A stretch of 64,000 bases of DNA from Diatrype stigma (lineage: Eukaryota; Ascomycota; Sordariomycetes; Xylariales; Diatrypaceae): contig JAKJXP020000080.1 in the NCBI GenBank assembly GCA_022225965.2, positions 1-64,000 on the forward strand, read 5' to 3'. Positions 33,316 to 44,699 of the stretch are shown here, in pieces (the first letter of the stretch is position 1; each line of letters begins with the position of its first letter). A program made the position numbers and the translations under genes. The notes below the pieces were generated by a model. It was given only the letters and a program-made list of their open reading frames with translations. It was not told the DNA's origin and made no database searches.

Positions 33316-34311
33316 ATGACTGAAACCTTACGAGCGCCTCTGACGAAGGCGAACTTGAAGCTGCTTCAAGGACCCCGCAGCGAGTCGGAAGATTCCGAGT
33401 CCATAGTTCCAATGACACTGCAACAAGCAAAAGGCTCGCTCTACGCATATATGGTAACTCTTCTGAAGTTCCCACCCGAAGGCCCCGAGTTTCTGAAGAA
33501 CGACGAGCTTTACATCGCCGGTCTATACGATATCCGGTATCGAGAGAACGGAGGACCAAAACAGGAGCCCAAACCCAACCTTGAAGATGCCGACTATTGG
33601 ATAGGCAAGTGCATGTACTTTAGAGAGAGGTATTTTGAACTGCGAAATGCGAACCGCGAACCATCGCCGTCTCTGAGGGAGTGGGATGCTTCAACTCTAA
33701 ATCCATATCAAGCTGATCAGGAGCGTATCGATGAATATATTCGTGGCTGGGAGAGGAGAAAAGCGTACATCGAGGAGTGGGTAGAATCTCAACACCAAGG
33801 TATATTTCGCTTGCGTTTGGTTCATTATGGTGACGACTCTGACTATGTAGGCAATATGTCGCAAACCCTTGATTTTCACCGCGAAAGCAGTCCCACCAGC
33901 AGGTCATCGCCAGACCGGACCCGTCCGTTCATCCAGCCTCAAAGTACACGATCGTTGGTTTCCCCGCAAGTTGCAACGAATTCAGGGAATAGGGGTGCGG
34001 ATGCTGAATGCAGCCGGAAAGCTGGCATGAAGAGACAACGCGATCATGAAGATGAAGCGGTAGAGGAGACCGAAGCTACGAAGCGAAGACGGAGGTCTCG
34101 AACGAGGGATCTGGAGCCAAGGAAGTCGTCGAAACTGGGCAAAGAGAACAAGCACGCACCTCCCCAACCGCTTCGTCGCAGCTCTCGTATTGCAGCCCAG
34201 CGCAGTGCTATATGCACCGATTTCACTTCAAGTCCTGGGGCTAGAAGATCAGCCAGAGTGAAGGTTTATGGGGTACATACTAAGCCCAAGGCGAACGTCA
34301 AAGGGTCATGA
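33316..34311 (+). CDS. Unrecognised protein with basic, nuclear-looking tail
   Basis: Intronless, 331 aa, not recognised. Residues 30-170 look folded: aromatic and charged helices such as AKGSLYAYMVTLLKFPPEGPEF, DADYWIGKCMYFRERYFELRN and ADQERIDEYIRGWERRKAY. From about 185 it is disordered (Ser, Pro, Arg) and then strongly basic, with a likely bipartite nuclear signal around ATKRRRRSRTRDLEPRKSSK and a RRSSRIAAQR motif of the kind common in fungal nuclear proteins. No catalytic signature is seen. It is transcribed away from the FHA-kinase-homeodomain gene across a 676-bp shared upstream region, which suggests possible co-regulation but does not prove it. Confidence 0.65.
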   Translation: MTETLRAPLTKANLKLLQGPRSESEDSESIVPMTLQQAKGSLYAYMVTLLKFPPEGPEFLKNDELYIAGLYDIRYRENGGPKQEPKPNLEDADYWIGKCMYFRERYFELRNANREPSPSLREWDASTLNPYQADQERIDEYIRGWERRKAYIEEWVESQHQGIFRLRLVHYGDDSDYVGNMSQTLDFHRESSPTSRSSPDRTRPFIQPQSTRSLVSPQVATNSGNRGADAECSRKAGMKRQRDHEDEAVEETEATKRRRRSRTRDLEPRKSSKLGKENKHAPPQPLRRSSRIAAQRSAICTDFTSSPGARRSARVKVYGVHTKPKANVKGS

Positions 34312-35542
34312 TCGAAGATGACAAGAACTTGGAAGGTGACTTGCATCTCCGGGTTCATAGCTGCAAGCAAAGCCATGTCAAGAATAGCCTCCAACAGAGT
34401 AGAGCATAAAGAACTGAAGCCAATAGGGACTCAAGGACTCAGAGACCCCGGGACCCCGGGACCCCGGGACCCCGCCACCCCGCCACCCCGCCGCGCTTAT
34501 TACTAGTGCCCGCACCACGTGCTTGACTCGCAGCCGCACGCTAGCTGATAAGTTCCACTTAACCAGCCCTAGCCAGCTCTCTAGCCAGTTATAGTAATTT
34601 TCCAATTGAAACCCTTACGTACTATGTGTAAGTGGTATCACAATGTGAACTACATAGGCCTGACAGGTCTGACGCAAGCACTTATAGATTTAATTGTTGT
34701 CGGAGGTTAGTACCTTTCACGTTGTTGAGCCCATTATATCACCAATACTAGGAGAGGGGCGATCGTTCCCGCGCCCCTGATACCCCTGGACCCCTTGCAG
34801 CGATAGTCCATTATACTACCCTCGTCATTCGTGGCAGCCAAAGTCACCTCAGTACTTCGCAACCCCTGACTTGCGTACATGATCGCCCAGTAAGCCCTTC
34901 ACATACACAATAGAGTAGTTTTTGACGATACAGTCCCGACATATCCTTTTGCTCGAAGCCATGTGTCACATACCTAGACGTGGAGGATTCCAGACTGCCA
35001 GAGTACACACCATGAGGCACGAGATTCAAGGTAGACTTGTTGGGCGAGCCCCGGGTTTGCCATGTCAAGCTGCGAGGACCAAAACTGGACAGCTTTGGGG
35101 GCTGCCTTTCTTTCTACCTCTTTACATCGGCGTGGTGAATACGGGACCTCAGCAACTCGGCAGCAAGATCATCACATTGGTCTCGCGCAATACCACCGCC
35201 GGCAGAAAAGAAGTTGCAGATTTGTGATCCAGGTAAAAGTTCGTAACTGTCAGGCCCGACTGCATACTTGGCAACATCCATCTGTGAGGGTCGATTAAGG
35301 CAGAGTCTTTAAGACAATCAAGACAGGTCATCTGGACTCAACTGGCGGTGTCTATCTATAACTACAAGGCTCGGACCACAAGTGCTGTAATCCCTGTAGC
35401 ATTGCTGTACGATCTGGTCCATATCGATTTCGCCTACCCGAATTGTTCGTTTCCAAATCATGCACGGTTAACCCCTAGCTGCATGACACACCACATCACC
35501 AAGGAGTTCTGGTTTGCTCCTGGAATAATTTCCATGAACTAA
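34312..35542. other. Intergenic
   Basis: Contains the G/C-rich tandem at 34444-34494 (listed) and no supportable gene. Confidence 0.45.
34444..34494. repeat. GACCCCGG / CCACCCCG 8-bp tandems
   Basis: Nearly four copies of an 8-bp GACCCCGG unit pass into about three copies of CCACCCCG, just 3' of the 331-residue gene. Very GC-rich against its surroundings. Confidence 0.85.
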
Positions 35543-36243
35543 CGTGATGCGGCGATTCCCGTCGAAGACCCGATCTATGATGCCGCCGATGTGAAGAGGG
35601 AACTCTGGAATATAACCAGCAGCATTAATGAAGAACTCCATGATTAGCCTCGGGACAGGAACAACCCACGTTAGAAATTTCCAGGAAGACGAACCCCCGC
35701 GAAGATTACCCAGGGCTGGGTCCCGCCAATCGGGTACTCGTGGTTCTGAAAGTTCTGATGACAGCTCCGATGATAGTGGTATCCGAATAGAGAGAGAAAG
35801 AAGACCCATGCCGGGCCCACGAGGCCACCAAGTAGTGGTGATGGGAGAGGTGAGGCTGACGAAGAAGTCGAAGCGGACACGAACGGTAAGGGATCTAGCA
35901 ATTCTAGCTATCATAGCTTTCCCGCTGCCTCTGGATCTGCAAAGGGGAAGGGGGTAAGGAAGACAATCGTTCCAACGGTGATGGCTCATCGGGGAGTATA
36001 TACCTCCGAATGCCCTCGCCTGATGTCCCAGAGGAAGACGATAAAGACTCAAAAATGCAGTTCTCCCATCTCCACTTCCAATATTACAGGTTCCGGAGAA
36101 TGCTGGCCGATCGCCTGGTGGACTCCAACGACGCTCTCGAGCTGGTTGAGTGGTACTGCTCTGCCAAAGCGCCATTTACGAGCAGTCCCGCGACGCAGGT
36201 GATCGGGATTTTCGTAGAGGGTGTGGTCCGGATTGCCTTCTAG
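35543..36243 (+). pseudogene. Possible decayed gene: protein-like blocks in shifting frames
   Basis: Successive blocks on the plus strand look coding but change frame. Block A (35543-35644) reads AAIPVEDPIYDAADVKRELW..SINEELHD and then hits TAG. Block B (35672-35790) is acidic and Ser-rich, with FQEDEPPRRLPRAG and ESSDDSSDDSGI. Block C (about 35810-35975) contains DEEVEADTNGKGSSNSSY and GSAKGKGVRK. Block D (36010-36243) has SPDVPEEDDKDSKM and FRRMLADRLVDSNDALELVEW, and then stops. I found no set of GT..AG introns that joins them cleanly. It could be a relic, an intron-rich gene that I cannot parse, or chance. No family is recognised. Confidence 0.3.
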
Positions 36244-36639
36244 ACGACCGCGAGGGCGGAGCTGTGGTTGGGCTTGTTGAATTCCAGGCCATTGCTAGCT
36301 TTCTGCAATCAGCTCAGTCGTGATGTATATATATTGTGAGTCCGCCAAGGAATTTGACCAGAGGGTGTATACTTGTTGTACTCCTGCCAATTGAGGTTCA
36401 TACGTATTTCACGATTTACTATCATTAAGAGATCCGGTGGTCAAGTACAATGGGAAGGTTCTGACCTCGCTGTTAAGTAAAGGGGGTGTGGTGTCAAACG
36501 CTGCTGCTACTGGACGATGGTGTTTGACAACTGGCATATCTAGATATTCCCGGTTCAAAATCTAAGTAAACAACATAACAATATACCTTAGAGTCTTGGA
36601 AGCGACCATCATGTCCGCACATTTATGCATCGCCATCAA
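36244..36639. other. Intergenic
   Basis: 396 bp, AT-rich, presumably the 3' flank of the iminopeptidase gene. Nothing recognised. Confidence 0.5.
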
Positions 36640-38128
36640 TCAGTCAATGGTATCATCCCTTAGGCTCAGCAGCGCCTTGAACACCTCATCCGGCTTACTC
36701 CTTACGGCGCCGTGGTACAGCACATTGGTCTCGAAGACCTTGATGCCACGCACGCGGCGGGCCGTCTCGCGCGCCAGGTCCGGGTCGACGTACATGTCGT
36801 TGTACGCGGCGGCGTAGACGGGGACGTCGTTGCGGGCCAGCTGCGCGACGTCGTACAGGTGCGGCCACTGGTCGAAGGCGGCCAGCAGGTCCGCCGTGGC
36901 CTTCAGGCGCGCCAGCTCCTGGCGGGCGTCGAAGTGGAAGCGGGGCACCATCTCGCCGAGGAAGTACAGGGGCTGCGCGGGCGCGAGACTCCCGAGCGAC
37001 CAGCTGCCGTCGTCGCGCAGCCACTGGTACTCCTCTAGCGACCGGCCGACCCGGTCGGCGGCCCAGTTGCTGGCGAAGCCCGGCCCGTGCATCCAGCACG
37101 GCTCGTGCAGCAGGGCGTAGATGGGGGCGGTGTCGAAGCCGAGCTCCTGCTCGAAGGAGTTCAGGGTGGCGCGGGTGAGCAGGCCGAACTGGTCCAGGTC
37201 GGCCTTCATCTTCAGGACGAAGCCGTGAACCCGGTCGAGGCCGCCGTCCATGCCGAAGTTCAGGCCGAGCGTCAGCAGGTTCGGCACGGTTAGGAACCCG
37301 CCGGCGGGGAGGGGCACCCCCTTGGCACCGCCCAGCTCCTGGATCTTGCCGGCTACCCACTTGACGGCCGCGACGTCGTCGGGATATTTCTGGTAGTACG
37401 CTTTGTTCCGGTCTATGCAGCGGCGGAAAGTGGCCTGGTAGACCTCGAAGGGCCCCTTGTCTAGGGCGGCCAGGCCGCCGGTGATGAACGCTTCGCGCAG
37501 TCCTTCGGGGGCAAACGAGAGGTAGGTCAGGCAGGTCATACCGCCGAACGATTGCCCGAAGATACTCCACTTCTTCTTTTCGGGAGGGAAGTCCTTGGTG
37601 AGACACAGCCGGACGGCCTCGGAATCCTTAACGATGGTGTCGGCCCTGAATAACTTCAGGTAATCTGCCTGCTCCTGGGGACCTCCCACGAGCTCTAGGG
37701 TATCGGCAGAAACAGGACAGCTGAATCCTGTCCCCCGATAGTCTAGCAAGAGCAGTTCGTAGCCTCGCTCGATCATGTACTTGGATAAAGGGCTATCTTG
37801 CGGGTTAGGGTTGCCGAACCCCGGCCCGCCTTGCAGGAAGACGATGTAAGGTCGCTGAGTGTCCTCTGTGGGGGAGGGCTCAACGATTGGCCTCTCATAT
37901 TTGATGGCGCTTCTTGCAAAGAGCTTGATGGTTTTCGAGTCTGGCTTGGTGTGGTCTAGTGGCACCTCGAACCAGAGCTCCTTCACCAACAACTTGCCTA
38001 GCAAAATATATTTAGTCGTCGTAGACTTTGAGGGGGGGACATGGATGAGGTCCGTCGATACGTAGGCACTTACCGGGAATCAGATAGGGCTTGCTTTCAG
38101 AGACTAGTCGGGCAATGACGGGAGCCAT
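36640..38128 (-). CDS. Proline iminopeptidase-like alpha/beta hydrolase (peptidase family S33), 2 exons
   Basis: S33 enzymes release N-terminal proline from peptides. Exon 1 is 38128-38074 (MAPVIARLVSESKPYLIP) and exon 2 is 37997-36640, giving 470 aa. The intron (38073-37998, GTAAGT..GCTAG) joins IP-GKLLVKELWFEVPLDH in frame. The alpha/beta-hydrolase landmarks are the oxyanion GGPG (75-78), DYRGTGFS (104-111) and the nucleophile elbow GQSFGG with Ser168. Candidate acid and His lie in AAYNDMYVDPD and NVLYHGAVR near the C-terminus. The cap domain between them (about 200-370) is large, as in S33 members. No signal peptide is seen, so it is probably cytosolic. The 'HGGS-free' GGPG start and long cap fit proline iminopeptidase better than an esterase. 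Confidence 0.88.
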
Positions 38129-39279
38129 GGTTGAGATGATGCCGCAGCCGTCTACTAGCAAACCGATGATAGCTGGCTGATTCTACAGGTAATGTTACAA
38201 ACTGTAGTTATCTGACTGTGTACGATAGGATGATAGTATGATAGTATACTATGTAGTATTGTATAGTATATACTTCAGGCTATTGATTGGTGCCCACTTG
38301 CCAGTTAACTGAAGTGGGGTGCCTCTTTTAGGTAGTTACATGCAGGTATTTGATGAGACATTTATGATATTTTGATGATATTTTGATGATATTTACTCAT
38401 TGTATCTAGCTGCCACGAGGGAGTGCGCAGTGCCGAGAGGGTGCTCTGAAAGAACCATTTTACCTACTTGGTAGACTATAATAGCAACCCCGAAACCACG
38501 GTAGAACCTGGTAGCTGAACTAGGGGGCTCATCTCATCATCCTGTAATGCGGGCCGAATCTCAGTTGCTTGGAGGAACCCGCCTCCAAGTTCTAGCCGAT
38601 GTCGTGTATCGAAGGACTGGAAGCTGACAAATGCAGGGCAGACTGGGTGCTTTAGTTGCTAGCATCATGAACCTAGTAATAGTATACACATCTCACTATG
38701 TGTGTATATACCACTGAAAATATGATATGATTATGAAATAGTACAAAGGCAGGAAGACATTGATGAAATGCTTAGATCTACTATGTACGAAGTAGGAGTA
38801 CCCGAAGTAGACATTTACTAGGTTAATTACGTAAAACGGGCTAACGGTATGCGTCCATGGAAGGCCAGGGCTTGTTCAATATCGGAGCTCAAACCGGCCA
38901 GCCATCTGCACCGGCCACCGGCCAGACGCCCAGACGCCCAGATGCAGAGACGCTTGTGCTGAAGATACCCGCAGAGCCGGTACCGAAAAGTACCTACATA
39001 CCCCTACTTACCTACCATACATACCATACATACATGCATACCTACGTATCTAGGCAGGTACCTACCTAGTAAATACTGGGCTTCTATTATATCTTTTCTT
39101 TGTTCCTCCCACCCGTCCAAGATCTAATCTATTTACATAGCCCTAGACGATAGGGAAGACTCGCACATGCAACTAGAACTGCTGCGACAAACCTTAAATA
39201 CGCGGAAGTACCTCTAGGAAGTCATCGAAGAACTTAAGAAGTGACCGACATTGCACGGCAGACGTCACCTTCCGCAGTG
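38129..39279. other. Divergent intergenic region
   Basis: 1.15 kb between two start codons. It contains short tandems (TATAGTATGATAGTAT near 38230-38250 and TTTTGATGATA near 38369-38393) and several TACCTA words near 38990-39070. No gene is seen. Confidence 0.5.
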
Positions 39280-40146
39280 ATGAATCTACAAGACCTCACT
39301 CTGACCCTGGTTGAATCTTTCAATGCGTTGGCCGACGAGGTGCAGAATTTAAACGATAGACAGACCATTCTGGAACATAAGCTCCGATTTGCTCATGAGC
39401 AGGTATGTGATGCTATTCCTTTTTCCACGTCCTGTCCTTGGACACCAAGTCCACGTTCTTTTACGAGCGCTCTCCTTGACCTCAGACACAAAGGCACGGA
39501 CGGCTATCCCACTAACCCGCATCACACCACCGCATAGTTCCAGTACCTTGCCGACAAACATGCCCCGGCCGCACCCGAGATATCAGAGACTCTCGTGAAG
39601 TTACAGATCCCGCCCGAGCTACACAACCAGTCCCTCGCCAACACGAATTTTGTCCCGCTGCCCAAGCGCAACAACGCCGCCGAGAACTCCAAGCACCAAA
39701 TCGCCCTCATCATCCGGGAGGGCCGGCGCGTGGCCTCCTCCCTGACCGCCACCGACTTCAGCAAGAGCGGCAGCCAGTCGAGCCGGGAAGACCACGACGT
39801 AAACGACGTAAACAACTACCACTACTACAACACCTACAACACTAATAACAACATCAACAACACCAGTCGGCCCCCGACCACCATGACCTCGCTGTCGACC
39901 ATCCTTGAGCAGGACTTCACTGTGGAGGGAAAGCGGAGAGGTAACTTGGAGTGTCCCTTTTCGGTCTCGCCACCGAAGCTGGACGATCCGCGGGCGATCG
40001 GGAACGGCCACGACGAAGGCGACGAGAGAGAGGGAGGACACGACGACAACGACGGCCACAACACTGCCGCGGCAGCAGCAGCAACAACAACAGCAGCAGC
40101 GCACCACGACACATCGGATCCAATCTGCGCGGCGATGCTGTTCGAG

Positions 40147-40180
<34 letters not shown>

Positions 40181-41412
40181 TGGGGGGAGCGGGGGGCTCG
40201 CAGCCGACGACGTCGGGGGCGGTGAAGTGTCCGATCCGGTTCATGGACCACCACTCGGCGGAGGAGATCGCGCACTACCTGGAGACGCACAAGCACGAGC
40301 TGCCGCGGAGCCACGAGGTGTGCGTGCGGCGGTACCAGAAGAGCGAGGAGCAAGTCAAGAAGCTGGACGCTAAGTACGGTAACCTGGCCAACATGGTCGA
40401 GGGCCTGGGCCGCATCCACCAGCCCATGCTGCCCGAGCAGGACACGCGGCCCCAGAGCGACGTCGAGAAGGTCTCCAACGAGCGCGTCGAGAACTGGGCC
40501 CAGACCGTCAGCGCTACTGTCACCGACGATCCCGACCACCCCGATCACGACCGCCACGACGCCGCAATGCTGCTGCTAGAACACGAGAGGGGGTCCTCCG
40601 AGGGAGGAAGACGGCGACGTGGCGAGGGCGAGGGCGGGGACAGAAACGGAGACGGTGACGGGGACGACGACGGGCAGGGGGACGAGCGCCAGGGCCGCTT
40701 CGACCGCCCGCTCAAGGAGGTCCGGGTGGGGGAGTCGCCCAGCCGGCCCTGGGGCATCTCCGTGCCCGTGTACGACTACGACACGCCGTCGGGCCGGCGC
40801 GGGGAGCGGGGCGAGCGTCCCGAGTCGCCCCCGCCGGCGCCGGTTCCCATGCCGCCCTCGGCGCTGCCGCTGCCGCTGAGCAGCAGTAGTAACAGTCATC
40901 CTGCCACGCCGCCGACCACCAAGGGGGAGAGGAAATGCCCGTTCGACCACGCGACAATGAGGCAGATGATGGGCGGGGGCGGGGGCAGAGGCAGGGGTGG
41001 CGCTAGGACGCCAATCAAGCGAGAGGATGACGAGGATGAGAGCTCCGTCTCTGTGCCGTTGGAGAACATCCCACCACCACTACCACCGAGCCCGAGTACT
41101 CGCCACCAACACGACCACGACCACGAACACGAACCCTTCAAGTCTCTTCCACCGCCAGGTGCCGGTGCCGGTGCCGGTGCCGGTCGCGGTGGTAGACATG
41201 CTAGTGGTAGTAGTAGTAGCCGCCGCCCCCCACAACAACCCGCTTTTCTGAATGCGCCCGACGTGACGCGGCCGAAACTCGGAGGCGGAAACGGCGGCGG
41301 TAGTGGCAGGAGCGGAACCCCGCAGATGCTGTTCACCGGCCCGGTGTTCATCGGGTATCCCGTCGAGCAGGCGATACAGATCATACAGGCCTTCCAGGGA
41401 CAGCAGCAGTGA
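39280..41412 (+). CDS. Unrecognised ascomycete protein: coiled coil, Cys-Pro motifs and His-Asp repeat, 2 exons
   Basis: Exons are 39280-39402 and 39538-41412, giving 665 aa; the intron has a CACTAAC branch. The N-terminus is a coiled coil (VESFNALADEVQNLNDRQT onward, to about residue 45), then APEISETLVKLQIPPELH. The central conserved block has KCPIRFMDHHSAEEIAHYLE, THKHELPRSHEVCVRRY and LDAKYGNLANMVEGLG. Three Cys-Pro sites (ECPF, KCPI, KCPFDH) recur across the chain. Low-complexity inserts include QQ/Ala runs, a six-fold Asp-His repeat encoded at 40147-40181, Gly-rich and Pro-rich runs. The C-terminus LFTGPVFIGYPVEQAIQIIQ looks conserved. I do not recognise the family. The Cys/His spacing could bind zinc and the CP sites could be heme-regulatory-like; both are guesses. 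An ATG-less frame extends upstream to a stop, which fixes the start at 39280. Confidence 0.75.
40147..40181. repeat. In-frame 6-bp GACCAC repeat (Asp-His)n
   Basis: Six tandem GACCAC units inside the coding region, translated as alternating Asp-His. Length changes would keep frame. Confidence 0.9.
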
Positions 41413-43127
41413 TGGAGTAAAGCAGGGGGGCCGGTGGGCTGGAGCCATCACTTCGCTTGCTACCTGCGGCAAGCTGAGCTGATCTGCTCAGGATGCTGGC
41501 TGGCTGGCTATTTGCATGGGGCGGTTGTTCATTTTGGTCCTTGACGATGTTTACGAGAAGCCGTTGTTATGTTATGTCTACGTTATGTTTGGAGCGGGCC
41601 AGGCTTTTTCTGTTTTTTTTCTTCTACTTTTTGGAGTTCTTTTCTTTTTATGTCTTGTTCCATCGTAAGATTGTTTGCAAGCGTGCGTGTTATGCATTTT
41701 CGTCGGTTGGTTTGGAAAGGGGGCGGCATTGCTTTGTCTATTCCCTTTCCACTACTCTCAGCATCTTGTTTGGCGTTTGTTTTACTCTGGCCTTCTAGTC
41801 TGAGTCTGGATTTTTCAGGCTCAAGCTCTTCATCACTATTGGTAGTTATTACGAATTACGGACATCGCGACATGCCACGCGCAGTATTATTTATTGTTGG
41901 GGAGCAAGGAAGCAAACAAGCAAGAAATACGATCATTGGACAGGCACTCGGCCGAGTCACGATATACTCCCGCCCCTTCTCTACTTCTCTAACTTCACTT
42001 GATATGATTCGATCTATCAAGAGGGAGGGAAGGGGAGGAATGAAGGGGAAAACAAGACGAGATTGATGGATAGATGGATCAATTGGTGTATCAACGATGT
42101 GACATAGGAGAAAGCATGAACAAATTAAGATACGATAACTATTTGGAAGATTATCTAGGTGACCTACGAAGCACATAGTGACTTTAGATCAAATCATCCA
42201 TGTATTGACCGAAAAAACCCTGAATCGGTAGAATATGATGGTTTCCTGTATCCTAAAGATGGACGTGTCAATACTTCTATCAGCCCGGTGGCGACATATC
42301 TTTGCGTATGTGTATGTGCTTGCGTTTAACTACCTTGACAACTACCGAATAGGGAATCAAGGAGAGCCGGCCCATGGCGTGTGTGAACCTCATCTCTATC
42401 TATGGAAACTATCACACGAACAAAACGTGCGGGTTTCTAGTTAAGGTCTTCTAGGTTAGGTGGTGAAGTATGATGGTGGGCTTTCTTTGGTTGGTTGGTT
42501 ATCCATTCTATCTATGCCTTCCTTCTAGCGAGGCCCCTTTCTTTCCTTTGCCTAGGTGTCCCGCCCGCCTGCCGGTCTGTCTATGGCCAGCCAGTCCCCA
42601 AAACTGCCATCAAAAACACTAGATATGTAGACACCATACCTCCTTAAACCCAAGTAAGTTGGGTCAATGTGCAGACAAGGCAAGGTAAGGCAGCAAAAAA
42701 GAATATAATGAACCAGTTGTTGTATTTTTCAACCCCTTTGAAACCCGGATATCCATATCCATAACCACCCATCCATCGCCCGGTTCAATGATGGAACGCC
42801 ATAGCGTGACTGTTGTGATGTGCATGTGTATGTGAAGACAGAACCCATGATGTCATGTTGTTGCTCGCTTGCTTGCTTGTTGACCCGTTGAGTAGGGCTT
42901 AAGTTACCCCCCATGACCCCGTCCATAAAATATACATGAATGATGATGATTCCCGCTAATCATCCGTCCCATGCAGTAGTGGTCATAGTAGCTACTAGGT
43001 ACTGTTGTTATTGCGGTTGTCCCAGTAGGGAGTAGGTAGGTGATACCCAAAACACATTCCTCTTTCTTTCTAAGTCACTTCACTTCACTTCTCTTGTCTT
43101 TTTCTTGGGTTTTTCCTTTCCTAAGAA
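41413..43127. other. Intergenic between convergent genes
   Basis: 1.7 kb including long 3' UTR-like, T-rich sequence (41600-41660). No protein-coding gene is supported. Confidence 0.5.
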
Positions 43128-44699
43128 TCATGTCGGCCGGGAGGAGTGACGGTGGTGTTGTCCACCACCACCACCACCTGCCCCTTTCTTCCTCTCTTCC
43201 GCCTCGACCTCATCTCGATACCGCCCTCCCCTGTCGCCGCTACCCTCTGTGCTGCTAGTGCTATCCCTGTAGGCCAACTCCTCAACATCGTCGTTATCGT
43301 CCCGATGATCTAAAACGCCATCGATGACGCCCTCCTGCGCCCAAAGAGAAATGTCATCCTCGCTCATGATGGCGGCCTGGTCATCCTCGTCGTCGAGGCG
43401 AAGCTGTCCGGCGGCGGTGGCAGCAGCAGCGCCACTTGCTCCCCCTCCTAGAACGCCCTCCTCGAGATCGCCATAGTTGATGTCACTGTTGGTAGGCGAG
43501 CGGCCATCGCCACCAACCAGAGCAGCAGCGGCACCATCGAGATCTTCTCGCGCGAGCTGCTCAGCGCGCGCCATGGTGCGGCGGTAGACCGCCACACCAA
43601 CAGCCATGCCAACCGCAACACCGAAGATCATGCCGAGGTAGTTGACGGCGCGGTCAGCGAGTGACATCTTGTCGCCGGACTCGGCGAGGCGAGCGAGGCG
43701 GCTACCGACGAAGACGTGAATGAGCAGTTTCGGGGAGGCAATGGCGGTAGCGAGAGCGAAGCCCCAGGGGCTGATACTCGGGATGGTAGCGAGAAAGCCG
43801 TTGCTGAGGCTGAAGGGCAAGGGGCAGAAGCGCAAGCCGACGAGCACCCAGAGCCCGTCGTGGCGCAGCACCTGGCCCAGGGCCACGAAGCGCTTGTCCG
43901 CGCCCACGAGCCGGTGCACGTACCCGGAGAGCACGGTGCGGGAGGCCGCGAACGCGGCCGTACTACCAACCACCGTCGCGGAGGCCACGATCGGCCAACC
44001 CCCCGGGAACCCGTACACGAAGCCCGCGATCGTCAGACACGTACTGTACCCGATCATGGGCGGGAACCCCGTCGCGCACGTCAGGACGAAGACGATCAAC
44101 CAACCGCCGGGGAGCGCCCGCCACCCCTCGGCTACCGGCGCCAGCCACGCGAAGATGCGGTGCGAGTACACCAGGAACAGCACCAGCAGCGTGATGCTGA
44201 TGGCCCCCGCCAGCGCTGCCAGTCCCTGCTGCGCCGCGCTCAGGCCGCGCGCGAGCCGCGCCGTCCGGTTCACCGCCCCGAGGCCCCAGGCCCCTGCCTT
44301 TCGCCCGAATGCGAGCGCTGCCGCCGCCGGGGTCGAGCGCCGTGGTACGCGCGAGTATGGGTTCGACAGTCGTCGGCTGTTGAGGCTGCTGGTGGGGCCT
44401 CTGGAGAGCCGGCGCCCTGCGCCGGCAGACCCCCGAGCCCATGGCGGGACGGGGATGTTGCGGTCGTTGTCATTATCGTCATCGTCGTCGTCGTTGCCGT
44501 TGTTACGCTGACGGCTGTGATGGCGGCTATGTGATGCGGAGCGGAAGGGAGACGAGCTAGAGGATCGTGACGTCGGTGAATGCGCGGGTGAGGATGCTGA
44601 CGACGGTGAAGATGCTGATGAGCCGGAAGTAGGTGAAGGGCTGAGGGTTGATGTCGGGAGGGACAGGGCTTGCGCCGTGGAGGAGTAGTCGGTCGGCAT
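43128..44699 (-). CDS. TVP38: Tvp38/TMEM64-type membrane protein (VTT/SNARE-associated domain)
   Basis: Intronless, 523 aa from the ATG at 44699. The N-terminal 125 residues are Ser/Pro-rich and polar. Then come a hydrophobic span (LAALAGAISITLLVLFLVYS) and the VTT domain: CATGFPPMIGYSTCLTIAGF, VYGFPGGWPIVASATVVGST, the FCPLPFSLSNGFLA loop, and SPKLLIHVFVGSRLARLAESG. A last span, YLGMIFGVAVGMAVGVAVY, precedes an acidic cytosolic tail (LDDEDDQAAIMSEDDISLW) ending in Gly and His runs. Tvp38 proteins sit in Tlg2-containing Golgi membranes. VTT-domain relatives in animals (VMP1, TMEM41B) are lipid scramblases, so a lipid-transfer role is plausible but inferred. Confidence 0.88.
   Translation of the reverse strand: MPTDYSSTAQALSLPTSTLSPSPTSGSSASSPSSASSPAHSPTSRSSSSSPFRSASHSRHHSRQRNNGNDDDDDDNDNDRNIPVPPWARGSAGAGRRLSRGPTSSLNSRRLSNPYSRVPRRSTPAAAALAFGRKAGAWGLGAVNRTARLARGLSAAQQGLAALAGAISITLLVLFLVYSHRIFAWLAPVAEGWRALPGGWLIVFVLTCATGFPPMIGYSTCLTIAGFVYGFPGGWPIVASATVVGSTAAFAASRTVLSGYVHRLVGADKRFVALGQVLRHDGLWVLVGLRFCPLPFSLSNGFLATIPSISPWGFALATAIASPKLLIHVFVGSRLARLAESGDKMSLADRAVNYLGMIFGVAVGMAVGVAVYRRTMARAEQLAREDLDGAAAALVGGDGRSPTNSDINYGDLEEGVLGGGASGAAAATAAGQLRLDDEDDQAAIMSEDDISLWAQEGVIDGVLDHRDDNDDVEELAYRDSTSSTEGSGDRGGRYRDEVEAEERKKGAGGGGGGQHHRHSSRPT

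Noticed and set aside
34922..35298. Two overlapping plus-strand frames of 78-101 codons
   Set aside because: No homology, no splice pattern, composition as expected by chance.
35468..36175. 235-codon minus-strand frame
   Set aside because: Composition looks random and it has no recognisable domain; the plus strand of the same DNA gives more protein-like blocks.
36695..37606. 303-codon Arg/Pro-rich open frame on the same strand as the iminopeptidase
   Set aside because: Out-of-frame shadow of the S33 gene caused by GC3 bias; the true frame has the GGPG and GQSFGG motifs.
39619..40557. Long minus-strand open frame (312 codons) rich in Val and Leu
   Set aside because: It lies antisense to the Asp-His/Cys-Pro protein and is a by-product of its GC-rich codon and repeat composition; the plus frame has the splice support and protein-like blocks.
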